Positions 48,770 to 60,143 of a stretch of 64,000 nt of DNA are shown here, piece after piece. This DNA comes from Loxodes magnus (Eukaryota > Ciliophora > Karyorelictea > Loxodida > Loxodidae). Each line of letters opens with the position of its first letter. Within the stretch, counting starts at the first letter, position 1. The notes beneath the pieces are model-generated. The model did no database searches. It saw nothing but the letters and a program-made list of their open reading frames with translations, and had not been told where the DNA came from. The translations under genes were made by a program, and so were the position numbers. The stretch covers positions 1 through 64,000 of the forward strand of contig CAMPDV010000907.1 in NCBI GenBank assembly GCA_946699065.1. The letters run 5' to 3'.

Positions 48770-51700
48770 ATGCTAAAAGCTATTTGCTTTAGTTATTTTA
48801 AATTGGATCAATAAATCTTTTGCATTTAGGAGCCTTAGCAAGTTTAAAGTTACATTGGAAATAAACTTTTATTACATAGATATTTTCATACCTAGTAAAG
48901 ATAGTTTTGTATGCCCTAACTGATCTCATATTTTAAATGATATCAAACTCCAAAGACATTACAAAAATATAATTCAGAGGCAAGATTAATAGACTTTAAT
49001 AATAGTGGCCTTTCTCTTAATGATCTACCTAAAAGTTTTAGAAAAGTAAAATATTACTCATTAATAGAATCTCTAACTCATCAAAAATACATCGAGTCAA
49101 ATAATTTTAGACTTATAGATTCCAATTAAGATACATAGATAACATTATGAAGGTCTAATTTGTAATTTTCCTATTTTAAATTTCTGGTAAAATGAAAATT
49201 TTAAATCTTCGTATACTTGTTAGTTTAACTAAGACGATGAAGGTTTATATCTCTGGTAATGAGTATAGAGAGATTATTTTGCAGGATGACTGCACATTGT
49301 ATAAAATAGTGATTGATAGTCCAAGCGAAGAATTGAGATATAATTAAGTTGATAAGTTACAGACTAAAACCGAACTTCATATAATTAGTCATAAAAAAAG
49401 AAATAGAAGAAAAATATAATTTCTTTACATCTTCCATTACCTTATTAGGATAATAGTTTACAGTGGAAACAATCTTAGAACTTAATATAATAATCTATTT
49501 CAGCAATCAAAAATAAACATCTGATAAAGTGTACTTACATATAACCAGTAATAAAATATCTCCAGTTTCTATAGTGATACAGAATAATGAATATAACATA
49601 GTAGCCCAATTATTATCTTTATAATGTATAGAGTTGTTTCTAATTCAAGCTTAAATATCGAATCAATTTCTTGTTACCAAAGTCCTGGTAATATTTTATA
49701 AACTGCTACCTTCTTTGCCACATCATTGCTTATACAAATCAATGCTTAAGAACTGGAGTAAGGAAATTACAATATTCACTTTTAAGGAGTGACTGTTGCT
49801 ATATCCAGTGATTCAGAGTTCATCGTATCTGGAAGTTATGATACTACGGTAAGTATACTAGCAAAAATAATCTATGCTAACGGGGTTCCTCAAATTGAAA
49901 ATTTTATAGTGAGCTCTCAAAAAGGAAAAGCGTTAATTAACTTATTTACTCTAAAGTGTGATGATACTACTGATTTAGATGAAGATTATCCATTAAGACG
50001 CCAGTTCTTTTACATAGGATCATTCAATCAAGAATTTCCTTTAAATTAGATGAGTAATTTTTGCACTAAAAGCTTTAAGTTACTTTAAGTAGATTATAAA
50101 GGTTCATTAGTAGTAGAAATCACCGACTATGACTAGTTTAACGCATCTACTAAAATGTTTTTTACTATCTAAGAAGAAAGGATATTATAATCCTTATCTT
50201 AGGAAATATAAACCCTATAAATTAGATAAGGATTGTAATTAGAATTTATCTACCTAAGCACTAAGCTACTCCAGAGATCTTAAAGTATACTTTGTTGCAA
50301 TCTTTCTTTTTAAAGAAGCAATCCATGTGAGTTGGAAGATTTACGTTATATATTATATAAATCTTTCGGTTTACTAAATATCTGAAAAAACAAATGAAGG
50401 ATTCTATGTAAAAACGTAAACTGAAGAAAGTGAAAATCTAAGTCGGATATATTTTATGCTATAACAAAACTTAAACACCTTCAAATGTAGTGCGTCAAAT
50501 GTGAGATATTAACGAATAAAAATGAAATAATAGAACATCATCCTCAATAGAAAAAATCCACATAACTAACTATTAAAAGTGTAAATTGTAGTTAGTCATG
50601 ATTTATTATACTCGCTTCATTTGTATAAGAGGCAGAAGAATAAGAACATGGGGAGCAAAATGAAGAAAAGCAAAATGATGAAGAATCAGATTTAGGATTT
50701 GACTTGAATGGAAAAAGAGAGTATAATGAAAATTATTAAAGCTATAAGCATCCAGTTATTGCTTACTCATTAGTTATCTTATGCTTTATATTTTTCAATT
50801 TATATATTTATAATTCTGCATGTAATATCAAAAGGCAAAAAGAAAATTTAGATAGAGCTTATATTTTAATTCTTTAAATCTACCAGAACTATCCTAATGA
50901 GCTATTAATGTTTTCATAACAGGTCCTTGATTAAAGATTCAATCCCAAACTTTTTAAAAAATTTCATTTTTTATATAGATTTTATTATTGATTCGCTATA
51001 CTTACTGGTAAACCTTATAATTGCTACTTAATAGAAAAGTTTAGGCTAATATTTTTGAATTATGGCTTTAGTAGGTTTTGGAATGTCTGTATGTAAGTAG
51101 TTTGTATAAAGATTCTAGTCTAGTTTAAGAAAATCTAGTAAGGTATTATTTTTAGCTGCTGCATTTTATTCTTAAATTCCATTTAATGTATTTTTACGTT
51201 TTTAAACACTGAAGAAATTATTCTTGACTATCTTGTCTCTTTATCAGCTACATTTTTCTATTATTACTATTTGTTTATTTCTAGTCTTTTTAGTATGATA
51301 TAATGCTGAGACTAAAAACGAATAAAAATAAATTCTAAATATCATAAGCAGTTCATCCTTCATAAGATGGTAAGTAGATGAATGAGGTTAAAATGAGAAA
51401 TAAAGTAAACTCTTTCCTTGCAGAGTTGTTTTAGTCAGTTTTAATTTAGAATAATAGCATATTAAAACTTTATTTTAATTGAGAAATTTAAGATTATCAG
51501 CTTATAAATATTTTATTTACTTTCATATGTGTAGTTTCACTCATTTAATTCAGAACTTTTATACAGAACTTTAATTTTATTAATAGCTAATTTACTTAGA
51601 TTGGCTAAAAGAATTTTAATTTCTTTTTCTTAAGTTTTATTCAGTTTGATTTATTAAGAATAAATTGAATAAATTTATGCTAGATTTAGAAGCAATTTTT

Positions 51701-52206
51701 ATTTATTTTGGTAAAAGTTTATAACAAATTTTCACAAGAAGCCTCAGTTTTTATGTAAATTTTAATAATTTTTCCGAGAATCTTAAAACTCAAAGCAGAA
51801 GACATAAAAATAAAATTGATTACAAAAATAAAAAGTAAACATTTAGGAAGGTAATAAAATATATGGTTCTTAAAACTATTATTGCTTAATATATTTCTAG
51901 AAAAAAGTCTATAAAAAGAAATAATTTTGAAAATCCTTTATTCATTATAAAAATTAAAAAATGCTAAAGCCAGAAGAGACTTTTACTGAGTATAATATAA
52001 TTTATAAAAAATGTATTGAATTAGATTAAGATTCGTTCTCAGATAAAGAGAATATAAATAAAAATGTTTAACTTAAAAAATAATTAACTTAGTTTATAGT
52101 AAAACAGATTAAAAATATTTCTAAAGAAGTAGATAATGATATAAATTTAAGTTTATCTTAATAATTTTAAATGTTTTCTCTGACTGATAAAATAGTAATA
52201 GAGTGA
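48770..52206 (+). CDS. Large membrane protein with WD40-type repeat and multi-pass C-terminus
   Basis: Unrecognised gene of about 1,140 codons. Start MLKAICFSYFK (weak signal peptide). One frame runs to about 49,150 and a second from about 49,147 to about 51,290. In the second, NIHFQGVTVAISSDSEFIVS followed by GSYDTTVSI is a typical WD40 unit (49,770-49,850), so the N-terminal half may be a beta-propeller. A hydrophilic acidic insert (EEQEHGEQNEEKQNDEESD, ~50,630) precedes several membrane helices from about 50,750 (YSLVILCFIFFNLYIY, ILDYLVSLSATFFYYYY). The tail is basic, and a third frame ends KIVIE at TGA 52,204. At least two or three frame changes are needed, so it is either decayed or affected by indels. 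A tail fragment related to it lies at 27,840. The function is unknown. Confidence 0.5.
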
Positions 52207-53194
52207 ATTAATATAAAATTCACTTATGGTAAATAAAAGTTTTCAGATTTTATTAATTAATTTTTTTTTTTTTTATTTTAAAGAAATTAAATGAGTTTAA
52301 TAACTTTTTGATTATTAGAAGTGATAAATAACTTAATATGTTTGTATGATTTAAAAGTCTTCTATAATTAAAAATTAATTAATTAAAATATAGCAAAATA
52401 TTATAATGATAATATGTTTTAATTTATTAATTTACACTATACTTAATAACTATAATTATATAATATATTTAAATATTCTTTATTTATAATTATCTTAAGA
52501 CTTAAATAAATATTTTCCTTTATATCTATTATGTTTAGTAATTTTATTATGCAAATTTCACAGTTTAAAAAGTGACTAAACTTAATAGGGAATAATCATT
52601 AGTTTTTCCATTTAAATTATATATGAAATGTTTTAGATCATTACCCCCAATAATTATAAATTTTTGCTATATTTAATAATAATTAATTGCTCATTAGATA
52701 AATATAGATATTACTAATAAGAGCTAGTTCCGAAATTTTTCTTGGAAATATAATATTTGAACAAACCTTTATAAATAAATGATAGAAATATGAATAAATT
52801 TAATTTTTAATTATAATAATATTAAATCATATATAAATAAAATTATTTATTAGAGGAATAAATTTAATAATGTAGTATTTTTAATTATGCTTAAAGCTGT
52901 GCTCTTAAAAATTGCTGATTGAGTTTATAAAATAAATTAATTTATACATTCTTAAGCTTAATGTTTTGATAAAAATAAATAGGAAATTTACCTAATTTAG
53001 GACTAACTTTCTTAGTTAGAAGAAAGTTAAAAATATAAAAATTGTTTATGATGTTTCGTTTCTGCTTATATATGTATAAAATTATATTAATGAAGAATCA
53101 AGCTATTTAATAAGCCTCATTGCATAATATATATTTAACTCTTAAATTATTTTTTCAATAGTTTATTGATTGTAAGAAAATTTGATTAATAATA
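52207..53194. other. A+T-rich spacer
   Basis: No recognisable feature is seen apart from A and T runs. Confidence 0.35.
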
Positions 53195-53267
53195 GTCTCC
53201 GTAGCTCAATAATTAAGAGTATTTGAATGGTAACCTAAAAGTCAAAGATTCAAATCCATCTGGTGGA
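53195..53267 (+). pseudogene. Decayed tRNA-like sequence
   Basis: It begins GTCTCCGTAGCTCAATAATT, with a D-arm that pairs (GCTC with GAGT), and has a loop ATGGTAA that would give anticodon GGT (Thr), then GATTCAAATCC in T-loop position. The acceptor ends and the anticodon stem pair poorly. It lies 38 bp from a good tRNA-Thr on the other strand, so it is probably a dead tRNA; an unusual functional tRNA cannot be excluded. Confidence 0.4.
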
Positions 53268-53304
53268 TTTATTAATTTCTTTAATTTTAAATGAGATTCA
53301 AAAA

Positions 53305-53376
53305 GCCTCCACGCGGGCTCGAACCACGGACCTTTCGCTTACTAAGAGAATGTTCTGCCAACTGAGCCATAGAGGC
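53305..53376 (-). tRNA. tRNA-Thr (anticodon AGT)
   Basis: The minus strand gives a 72-nt cloverleaf: acceptor GCCTCTA with TGGAGGC; D-arm GCTCAGTTGGCAGA; anticodon loop TTAGTAA with anticodon AGT; T-arm CGTGG-TTCGAGC-CCGCG with standard T-loop. The acceptor and T stems pair fully (one G-T each). The D-stem closes as GCTC/GAAC and the anticodon stem has one T-C mismatch, a little worse than usual. A and B boxes are present in the arms. Confidence 0.8.
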
Positions 53377-53613
53377 TTATAATTTTATTAATAAAGTTTT
53401 ATTATAAACATAAAGATTTCACTTGTAAAACTAATAAAAATGAGAATCGATCTTTTCTTAATATAAGATATTAGAAAATAATTTAAGTCATAGAGCTTTT
53501 AAATAGATTATGAAATATTAATATTTTTTATGATTAATTAAAAAATAGTCATATTTTACGCAGCTCAAGGAAAATAGGGTTTAATAACATCTTAGAGAAA
53601 CTAAAACAGAAAA
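53377..53613. other. A+T-rich spacer
   Basis: No recognisable feature is seen. Confidence 0.3.
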
Positions 53614-54260
53614 ATGGCTTTAAAGGGGGCACCCACTTAATTGTGAGTCCCACTTCTAAAGAGAGATTTAGGAAATAGACTAAAAATATAATTCGCTCGA
53701 AAGTCTCGATTCTCACCACACAATAGTAAATAAGCTATGATTAACTGATTAAAGAGGTACTAGACCTCTAGTAAGAGGTAAAAAGCCGAAGAAAGACAAT
53801 AAAAGAATGATGGAAAAACTTGAAATAGCAAAATAAATAAAATCGAGACTCACGATCCAAGAAAGAAAACCTAATTCATTCTTAAATTTTCACAAAATTA
53901 GAGCAGTTTATCTCAAACTTGCAATAGAACCAGAAAGAACTGATCAATAAATTAGAAAAAATAGAAGAAAACAATTACAAGTTGCAGTGTTAAATGTAAT
54001 TGAGAGAATAAAGGAATAATCCAATGAAAGATGAAGGTGAAAAAAATCAAAAATTCAGCTTAAAAGACAAGCAAAAAGATGCTTTTAGCGTAACTCTCGA
54101 ATGTTTTTGTGGAAAAGTCGCTATAAATTTCTCAATTTCAAGTAAGAATATTGAAGCAAGTAGAAGTAGTTGGAGAACAAAAAGAAGATATTATAGCAAC
54201 TAAAACTATCAAAAGAAAGAGAAATATTACATTATAAAAAATTTGGGGAAATTAGTAATA
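53614..54260 (+). mobile_element. Decayed LINE-type ORF1 copy
   Basis: ATG in the context AAAAATGGC begins MALKGAPTQLWVPLLKR. Lys/Gln-rich, coiled-coil-like sequence follows. Near 54,100 ECFCGKVAINFSIS resembles a degraded CX2C knuckle of the type CFCCGSVWHFYRKC found at 55,590. The region is G+C-richer than its surroundings. It is treated as a decayed family member. Confidence 0.4.
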
Positions 54261-54950
54261 AAAAGATATCTAGGTATAAATTCTAATTAAATTTATAACT
54301 TTAAAAATATAAAATTAATAAAAATATATTAAATGTAAAATTTCTATGCTAAAAGAATATTTCTAGAAAAGTAAAATAATTAATTTTTCCTCTTCTTGAT
54401 ACAACTAGAAATTATAGAAATAATTTATTAAAATATATAACCAAAGAAAGTATCATAATTATATAGAAAATTCAAACTTTACAAAAATTTATGTTTAAAA
54501 AATTTAGATAAAATAGAATCTTAAAAGTCTTTTAAAAACTAATATTAAAAATTTGTCTGATATAAGTTGCTTTAATTAATAATTGAAATATATTATAAAA
54601 AACTAATTAAGTTCTTTATTAATTTTAAATTGGTCTAAGTTAATAAATATATTAATTTATCTAATTTAGCTTATTTGTTCATATCTAAAAATAAAGTAAA
54701 AAGTCTTTATCTTCTAATTATAAAAACGCAATTTTACTATTCTAACAAGCACAAAGTTTATCTATAATTTTCATTAAAGCCACATAAGTTTAGTTTTTAC
54801 TTTTACTAAAATTAAAAATTTCATATTAGAATATCTTCACAAAAAATAATAATAATGATATTAAATAAAGAAGCAAGAGTAATTTAAATATTTTTTATAT
54901 CTAACTAAATAATTAAAAATATTATTATTAATTATTTTATATATAGAAAA
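54261..54950. other. A+T-rich spacer
   Basis: No recognisable feature is seen. Confidence 0.3.
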
Positions 54951-54954
54951 AACC

Positions 54955-55890
54955 TTTCAAAAAAAATGGTTGAAGGTTTCAAGTCAGGCTTCTATACCAC
55001 CTAGGACATAAGTCTTGACTCAATTCCTTCTGCTAGGTCTAGCTTTGCCATCAGCATATCATTGTCCTTCTTCTCTTGACCTCTTCCTGGAGGTTCAGTA
55101 CCACTTTGATGAGCTACTCCATGCTCATCTGGCTAGAAGGGTTGAACTCTGATACCTTCTGATGAAGAACAGACTTCAACTGTTTCCTCGGTTTCTCGCT
55201 TGAGGTTGGAGTTCCCGTATGTATATTCTTCAAGGTTGGCTTTCGTTCGTTTTGTTAGATTCAAAGTTGTTAGTTCAGTATTGGTTAAGGTTGTGATTGA
55301 GAAGATTGTTAAGATTATTAAGACTTGGTTTTTTGCTTCCTCCGTTCCTTTTTTGCTTAGGAAGAGGAAAGAGATCTTAACGCCTTTTGGAATATCTCAC
55401 AAAGTCAGACTAACGGATCCTAAAATTAGCTTTAGAAATTGGATAACAGACTCGGAAAAGTGGAAGAGAAATTTTAAACTTTTAAAAAAGAGTAAAGCGA
55501 AACTGGAGCTATACAAATGAAAATCGAAGCCTAGCAAGAGCAAGCAAATCAAGGAAAACAATTCAAAATAAAAAAGAAATGTTTCTGCTGTGGAAGCGTA
55601 TGACATTTTTATCGGAAGTGTTAGAAATTCTAATAGAAATAAAGAAACTATTGGATAAAAGAACAACAAAAGAAGAAAAAAGAAGAAGTAAGAATGAAAA
55701 GAATGTATTGCAACCCGAATGGTTCAATATACAAGATTAAGATGGAATCAAGGCAAGTTAAAGGAGGGAAAATCTGGAAAAATCTGAGTTCCCAATCTCG
55801 CTAAAATTGGGCGACCGAACTTTTATATTTAACAGCAGGGAGCATGAACTGCTGTCTTCCTGACGGAGTTGGAAATCCCTAAAGCGGAAA
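54955..55890. mobile_element. LINE-type ORF1 copy with inverted 5' portion
   Basis: The right part (about 55,200-55,890, plus strand) encodes LTDPKISFRNWITDSEKW in one frame and, in another, the knuckle KKCFCCGSVWHFYRKCQK (CX2CX4HX4C, W is TGA), then RMYCNPNGSIYKIK. It ends in AATATTATTATTTATTATTT, an A/T triplet-like tail. The left part (54,955-55,200) reads as a G+C-rich, coiled-coil-like protein segment only on the minus strand (MSMEQLIKVVLNLQEEVKRR). A 5' segment inverted next to a 3' segment is what twin-primed LINE insertion leaves. No target-site duplication was confirmed. Confidence 0.55.
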
Positions 55891-57472
55891 ACTTAAAATT
55901 AATATTATTATTTATTATTTTATCCTTTAAACTATTTATTAATAAAACTTACTATTTATTATTTAATTTAGTATTTATTAGTTATTTATATTTTTAATTA
56001 CTTAATTTTTTTAATTTAAATAAGGATATATTATAATTAATCTAAAAATATACTTTTTATTTTAAAATTTCTATGTTATTCAATTATTCCATAAATAATT
56101 AATACAGTCTTACTCAATTTTAGTAAGTTATTTATACTTTTATTTAAAAAAATTTTATTTTCTTTCTTTATAAATTTAAATAAACTTGATTATGTTCTAA
56201 TAATAACTATCTTTATTTATTTTTACCAGTTTAGCTTTTAATTTATTCAAAATAAATGCATTATAATCTCACTAAGGTACTTTATTACTTGCTAAGCTGC
56301 TTGAGTTTTTTTATCTATAGCTGGAATTTTATTTTATGTCTAGTGTTTTGAAAAATAAAGTTAAAATAATGTAGATATAATAAAAAATTTAACTTGCAAC
56401 TAGAATAAATTATAGCAAGCAAAGTCATTTAAAGAGAAAAAAGGATTTATACTGAACTAAGATAAAATATCACAAAAGGAGATAAAGTAACTTTTAGTTT
56501 GAAGCATTCTAAATTAGAAAATAAAAAAGAACAAAAATAAATAAGAGAATAAAAAGCGAATGCTTAAAAAATGAGGATAGATATTATATATTTTAGTAAG
56601 AATAATATTAAATTAAATTATTTTGTATAAGATTTAAACTTATTTACTATATTTGGTTTGTATAGTTGTTATCTATTAATCTTTTATCTATATTCATAGA
56701 AATTACCTTACACTCTTTATTAATTATTAAAATAAAGATAAAGTTTTTGTCAATATTTTACAAAACAACTACCAGTTTATGAAGAATCAAAATTGATCGC
56801 ATATGGTTTAAAATGATTAGTCTCCTAGTCTGCTTAATATAAATTTCTTTTAATCCTTCATTTTGAAACTTGTGTATATTTTTGAGTATATTTTTCGAAT
56901 TTTCTCATTATAAAGTTTTATCTTAAAAATAATTGAAATCTAAATTTTTAAATTTACAAAAAATTTCCATTTTTTAAGAAAAACTTAAAGCAATAAAAGA
57001 GAAATTACCTGTTTGGCAATGTAAAATTATAGTGAAGATAAGGATAAATAGCTTTTACCTAGATTACTCTAATTATATCTGTATTCAACAAACTTTATTA
57101 TTATAATAACTTTCTTAGAATTAAGTTACAAGTAAAAAGAAAAGCATAATAAGCAAAGATTTAACCTAATATCTATTTTGCTGCTTATAAAAATTTATAA
57201 ATAAAAGATGAGTAGGGGAATATAAAATTTTAATAATAATGTCAATTAAATAAATTTTAATACAGAGCAGCTCTTATGTTTTTAGATAAAGTTTAATGTT
57301 TTATAATAAAAAACATTATAATTTTAAAATAAATAACTTAAAATAATACAAAAATATTTATAATTTATCATTATTTTTTAAGATGCTTTAAATACCTATT
57401 CCGATATATTAAAATGTATATCTATTTTATAAATAATTAAATTTAGCTTTCAGAGTAAAAAATCTAATTAAA
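55891..57472. other. A+T-rich spacer
   Basis: No recognisable feature is seen. Confidence 0.35.
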
Positions 57473-58378
57473 ATGATGAAAAGAACATCAAGAAATTGGG
57501 ATTAGTTTTTATATAATTTCTTGCTATAACTTACTAGCTTGGGTAGAAATTCAAATTTTACTTTTATAGTAGATGGAATAAAAACTAAGATAAGAGGATT
57601 AAATTATAAAAAATGAAAAGTTGGGAGACTAATTATTAAGGAATGTATTAACATTTGATTAAATAAAATAATAAAAAAGTCTTGAAGAAAAATTTAAATC
57701 AATTATTTCAGAATGAACTGATTAAGTAGATTTTATTAAATTTCTATATTAAATTAAAAGAATTAAGAAATTAGAAAATTAATTTAATTTAATTATTATT
57801 TACAATCCTCTAAATAATGATTAATTATTTATTTAAAACTGAATGATATTCCTATCTAATTTCTTTGAATAAAAGTTATTTAATCAAATATTGATTTTAC
57901 AAGAGGCCAGAAAATAAAGTCTGAAATTGTTTCAATTTTAAATTAAAAGAAAAGAAAATTATAGTAAATTAATGGGAAAATGAATTCAAGCTTTATTGTA
58001 ATTAAGAAGGTTAATTTGCAGGGAAAAAATAATTCTGACTAAACAAAGAAACTCCTTATATCTAATATGAAGTTAATAAATTCAATAATAAAGGAATGGA
58101 CCTCAACCTATGGTAAATTATTAGAAAGAACAATCTAAAAATCATCAGGATTTATGATAGACTTAATCTAAAAAAAATTTGAAGTTAATGCTTTTATTAA
58201 GAAATAAATTTTTATTTGTGATGAATCAATGGATTTCTATGAATAGAAAAACGAAGAAGAAATATAAGAAAAGAAGTTGAAAATAAGTTTTAAGGAAGTG
58301 TTAACAGCCTTTAGTTATACTATTTCAGTAGTTCGAAAAAGTAAAATTGAATGGATTTCCATGAATATTAAAAAGTGA
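57473..58378 (+). mobile_element. LINE-type ORF1 copy with altered zinc knuckle
   Basis: Starts MMKRTSRNWDQFLYNF; later WENEFKLYCNQEGQFAGKK, YEVNKFNNKGMDLNLW and LKIIRIYDRLNL align closely with the 45,330-45,850 copy. At the knuckle position it reads YWFYKRPENKVWNCF against CWYCKRPGHEVRSYF: three of four zinc ligands are replaced by Y, Y and N. A C-terminal extension (CDESMDFYEQKNEEEIQEK, then ISFKEVLTAFSYTISVVRK) ends at TGA 58,376. At least two frame changes are needed. It could be a decayed element or, less likely, a co-opted host gene. Confidence 0.5.
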
Positions 58379-58436
58379 AGAAAGTAAGAGACCTTAGTAT
58401 CTGGCATCTTTCATCAATAACGTTACTGATGCCTCT

Positions 58437-58565
58437 TATTTATTTATTTATTTATCTTCTCTCTTGGCTCTTACGAGATTCTTGTTCAGTTCTTCGCCTA
58501 TGGGTACTTCCTGGTACCAGATCTTAAGTCAATGTCAGTTGGAGGATTGCTCCTCCAAATATAGG
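58437..58565 (-). mobile_element. LINE reverse-transcriptase fragment with (TAAA)n tail
   Basis: The minus strand reads RSGTRKYPIGEELNKNLVRA, closely matching the RT piece at 46,160-46,260, and then runs into a perfect (TAAA)n tail, seen as TTATTTATTTATTTATTTAT at 58,438-58,460. The tail joins the coding sequence well upstream of the usual 3' end, which suggests an internally primed or rearranged copy. Confidence 0.6.
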
Positions 58566-58889
58566 TGAAATCACTGTTGATAATAATTATTATTATCATA
58601 TCCTGGAAAAATAACTAAAGTTTAGATAAAAATTAAATATTATCCAAAAAAAAATTTCTTACGTTGTAAATTTCGTTGCTTATTAGTGCTAAGTTATTTT
58701 AAAGCATAGGCTCCTATGAATTATTAGATATAAATTTATGGGTCATTTTTGTATATTTGCTTTATAATTTAGCATTCAATTTTATGGAATTGTACTATTG
58801 TTAAATCAAAACAATTCATATACAATCTTACTTTAGATTTTACATTCCTTAGAAGAAGTAATCTCTTTAGAATTTTTTTTCTGCATTTA

Positions 58890-58919
58890 TTATAATATTA
58901 TATTATATTATATTATATA
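58890..58919. repeat. TTATA microsatellite
   Basis: Tandem TTATA units (ATATTATATTATATTATAT) lie immediately before the structured element. This could be a preferred insertion target or the tail of an older element. Confidence 0.7.
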
Positions 58920-58921
58920 AA

Positions 58922-59095
58922 ATGGATGTCGGCTGCGTCAGTCAAACTAGTAGGTAATCTAGTGCAGTGTATACTGCATTGCAAGTAATCTCGCACTAGA
59001 TGCCACCACGGGGAAGGGTGGATAAGCTCTGTTGAGACGTATCTAACTTACCCCGAGGGTTCTCTCTAGTAGTATGAAAGTTTGACTGACGGGCC
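58922..59095 (+). ncRNA. Structured RNA candidate with nested stems and a possible pseudoknot
   Basis: A ~50% G+C island in A+T-rich DNA. A perfect 13-bp inverted repeat closes it (CGTCAGTCAAACT at 58,936-58,948; AGTTTGACTGACG at 59,079-59,091). Inside are a 9-bp stem (ATCTAGTGC, 58,957-58,965; GCACTAGAT, 58,993-59,001) around a hairpin GCAGT-GTAT-ACTGC, and a hairpin CCACC/GGTGG at 59,003-59,021. The loop of that hairpin contains CGGGG, complementary to CCCCG at 59,051-59,055, so a pseudoknot is possible. The compact nested fold resembles small ribozymes or the 5' body of a SINE. A LINE 3' end follows within 200 bp on the same strand. The same DNA also has an open frame continuous with that piece, so a coding origin is not excluded. 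Confidence 0.5.
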
Positions 59096-59129
59096 TTCTA
59101 ATTACCAACTTAATAACTATTTTTATTTG

Positions 59130-59342
59130 GACCTTATTCAAGAAGACTGAAGCATTTGACTCAAGATTTTAGAATAATTTTTAATAAGAAGATTCCCTAT
59201 TTGGAGAAGCTGACATAACTCATCGGACCTCTAGAATTTAACAAGAATCATGAGAACATTTTTAAATATTAAATATTAATATTGAAAGAGCTGTGCGCCA
59301 TCGAGGTGCTACGCGCTCTATAATCATTTTTATTTATTTATA
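59130..59342 (+). mobile_element. LINE reverse-transcriptase 3' end with (TTTA)n tail
   Basis: One frame reads PYSRRLKHLTQDFRIIFNKK, then IPYLEKLTQLIGPLEFNKN, then LKELCAIEVLRAL, followed by TCATTTTTATTTATTTAT. It shares its last 40 bases with the copies at 44,943 and 46,428 and, inverted, at 33,861. Together with the structured segment just upstream it may be one composite, non-autonomous element. Confidence 0.55.
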
Positions 59343-60143
59343 GAGATGTTATTCTCTTTATCTTTTTGCTTTTTTATATTCTTATTATTTTAATTTTATC
59401 AGTTTTTTTCTGGAGATATGAGTTAATTTCTTGAATGCTACTGAACATTATTATTTGATTTAAAATGCTTAGTTTGGTTTTTCTTCTAGATTGTTTTTAA
59501 AACAAATTTTCTTTCGTATTATTTCTTGTAAACTCTCTTAACTTTACTCGACTATCAATTTAAAATAAATTTTTATAGTTAAAAGTTTCTTATTTTTAGA
59601 TAGCAAATCAATAGAACAAAATTTCATAGAAATTGCTAGAAGTATAATATAATAATTATCAATGATAACTCTGATTAATAGATTGAGTGTTTAACGCTAG
59701 TTCCTTAATAGCAAAATAGAAAAAGAAAGTTATTAATGAAAATAGCAAGTAAAGTGAAATAAAAACTATAAAAATATGAAAATGTATGAATAAAACAGAA
59801 ATCTTATCACAGAAAAACAAATTGGATTCTTTTTTTATTTAGTTAATTATGTATTATAATCTTATTTTTTATAGATATTAAGCAGCTAAATAAGAAAGGT
59901 ATCCTATTATTCTAATTTCTTCACACGTTATATTTGATTAACTAATTGACAAATTCATTTTTAAAGTCAATAATACGTAAATAATTTGGTCATTTTTGCA
60001 CTTAAGATTGAGTCGCATAGTAATTTTAAGCTTGAAAGATTCGAGATAAAATTATATAAAAAGCGCTGAAAAAACTTAAACCCATAAAATATAAAATTAA
60101 GTTATTTATTGTGTTCAATTTAATATTTAGTGTATTTATTTAA
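59343..60143. other. A+T-rich spacer
   Basis: No recognisable feature is seen. Confidence 0.3.

Noticed and set aside
53614-55890. LTR retrotransposon Gag as an alternative for the zinc-knuckle proteins
   Set aside because: No LTRs, protease or integrase were seen. Tails are short A/T repeats, target-site duplications are 15-17 bp and neighbouring RT pieces are of the non-LTR type, all pointing to LINE-type elements.
58922-59095. Hammerhead or HDV-like ribozyme in the structured element
   Set aside because: CTGTTGA differs from the required CTGATGA, no compatible stem II exists, and the helix order does not fit an HDV double pseudoknot. Only the general claim of a structured RNA is kept.
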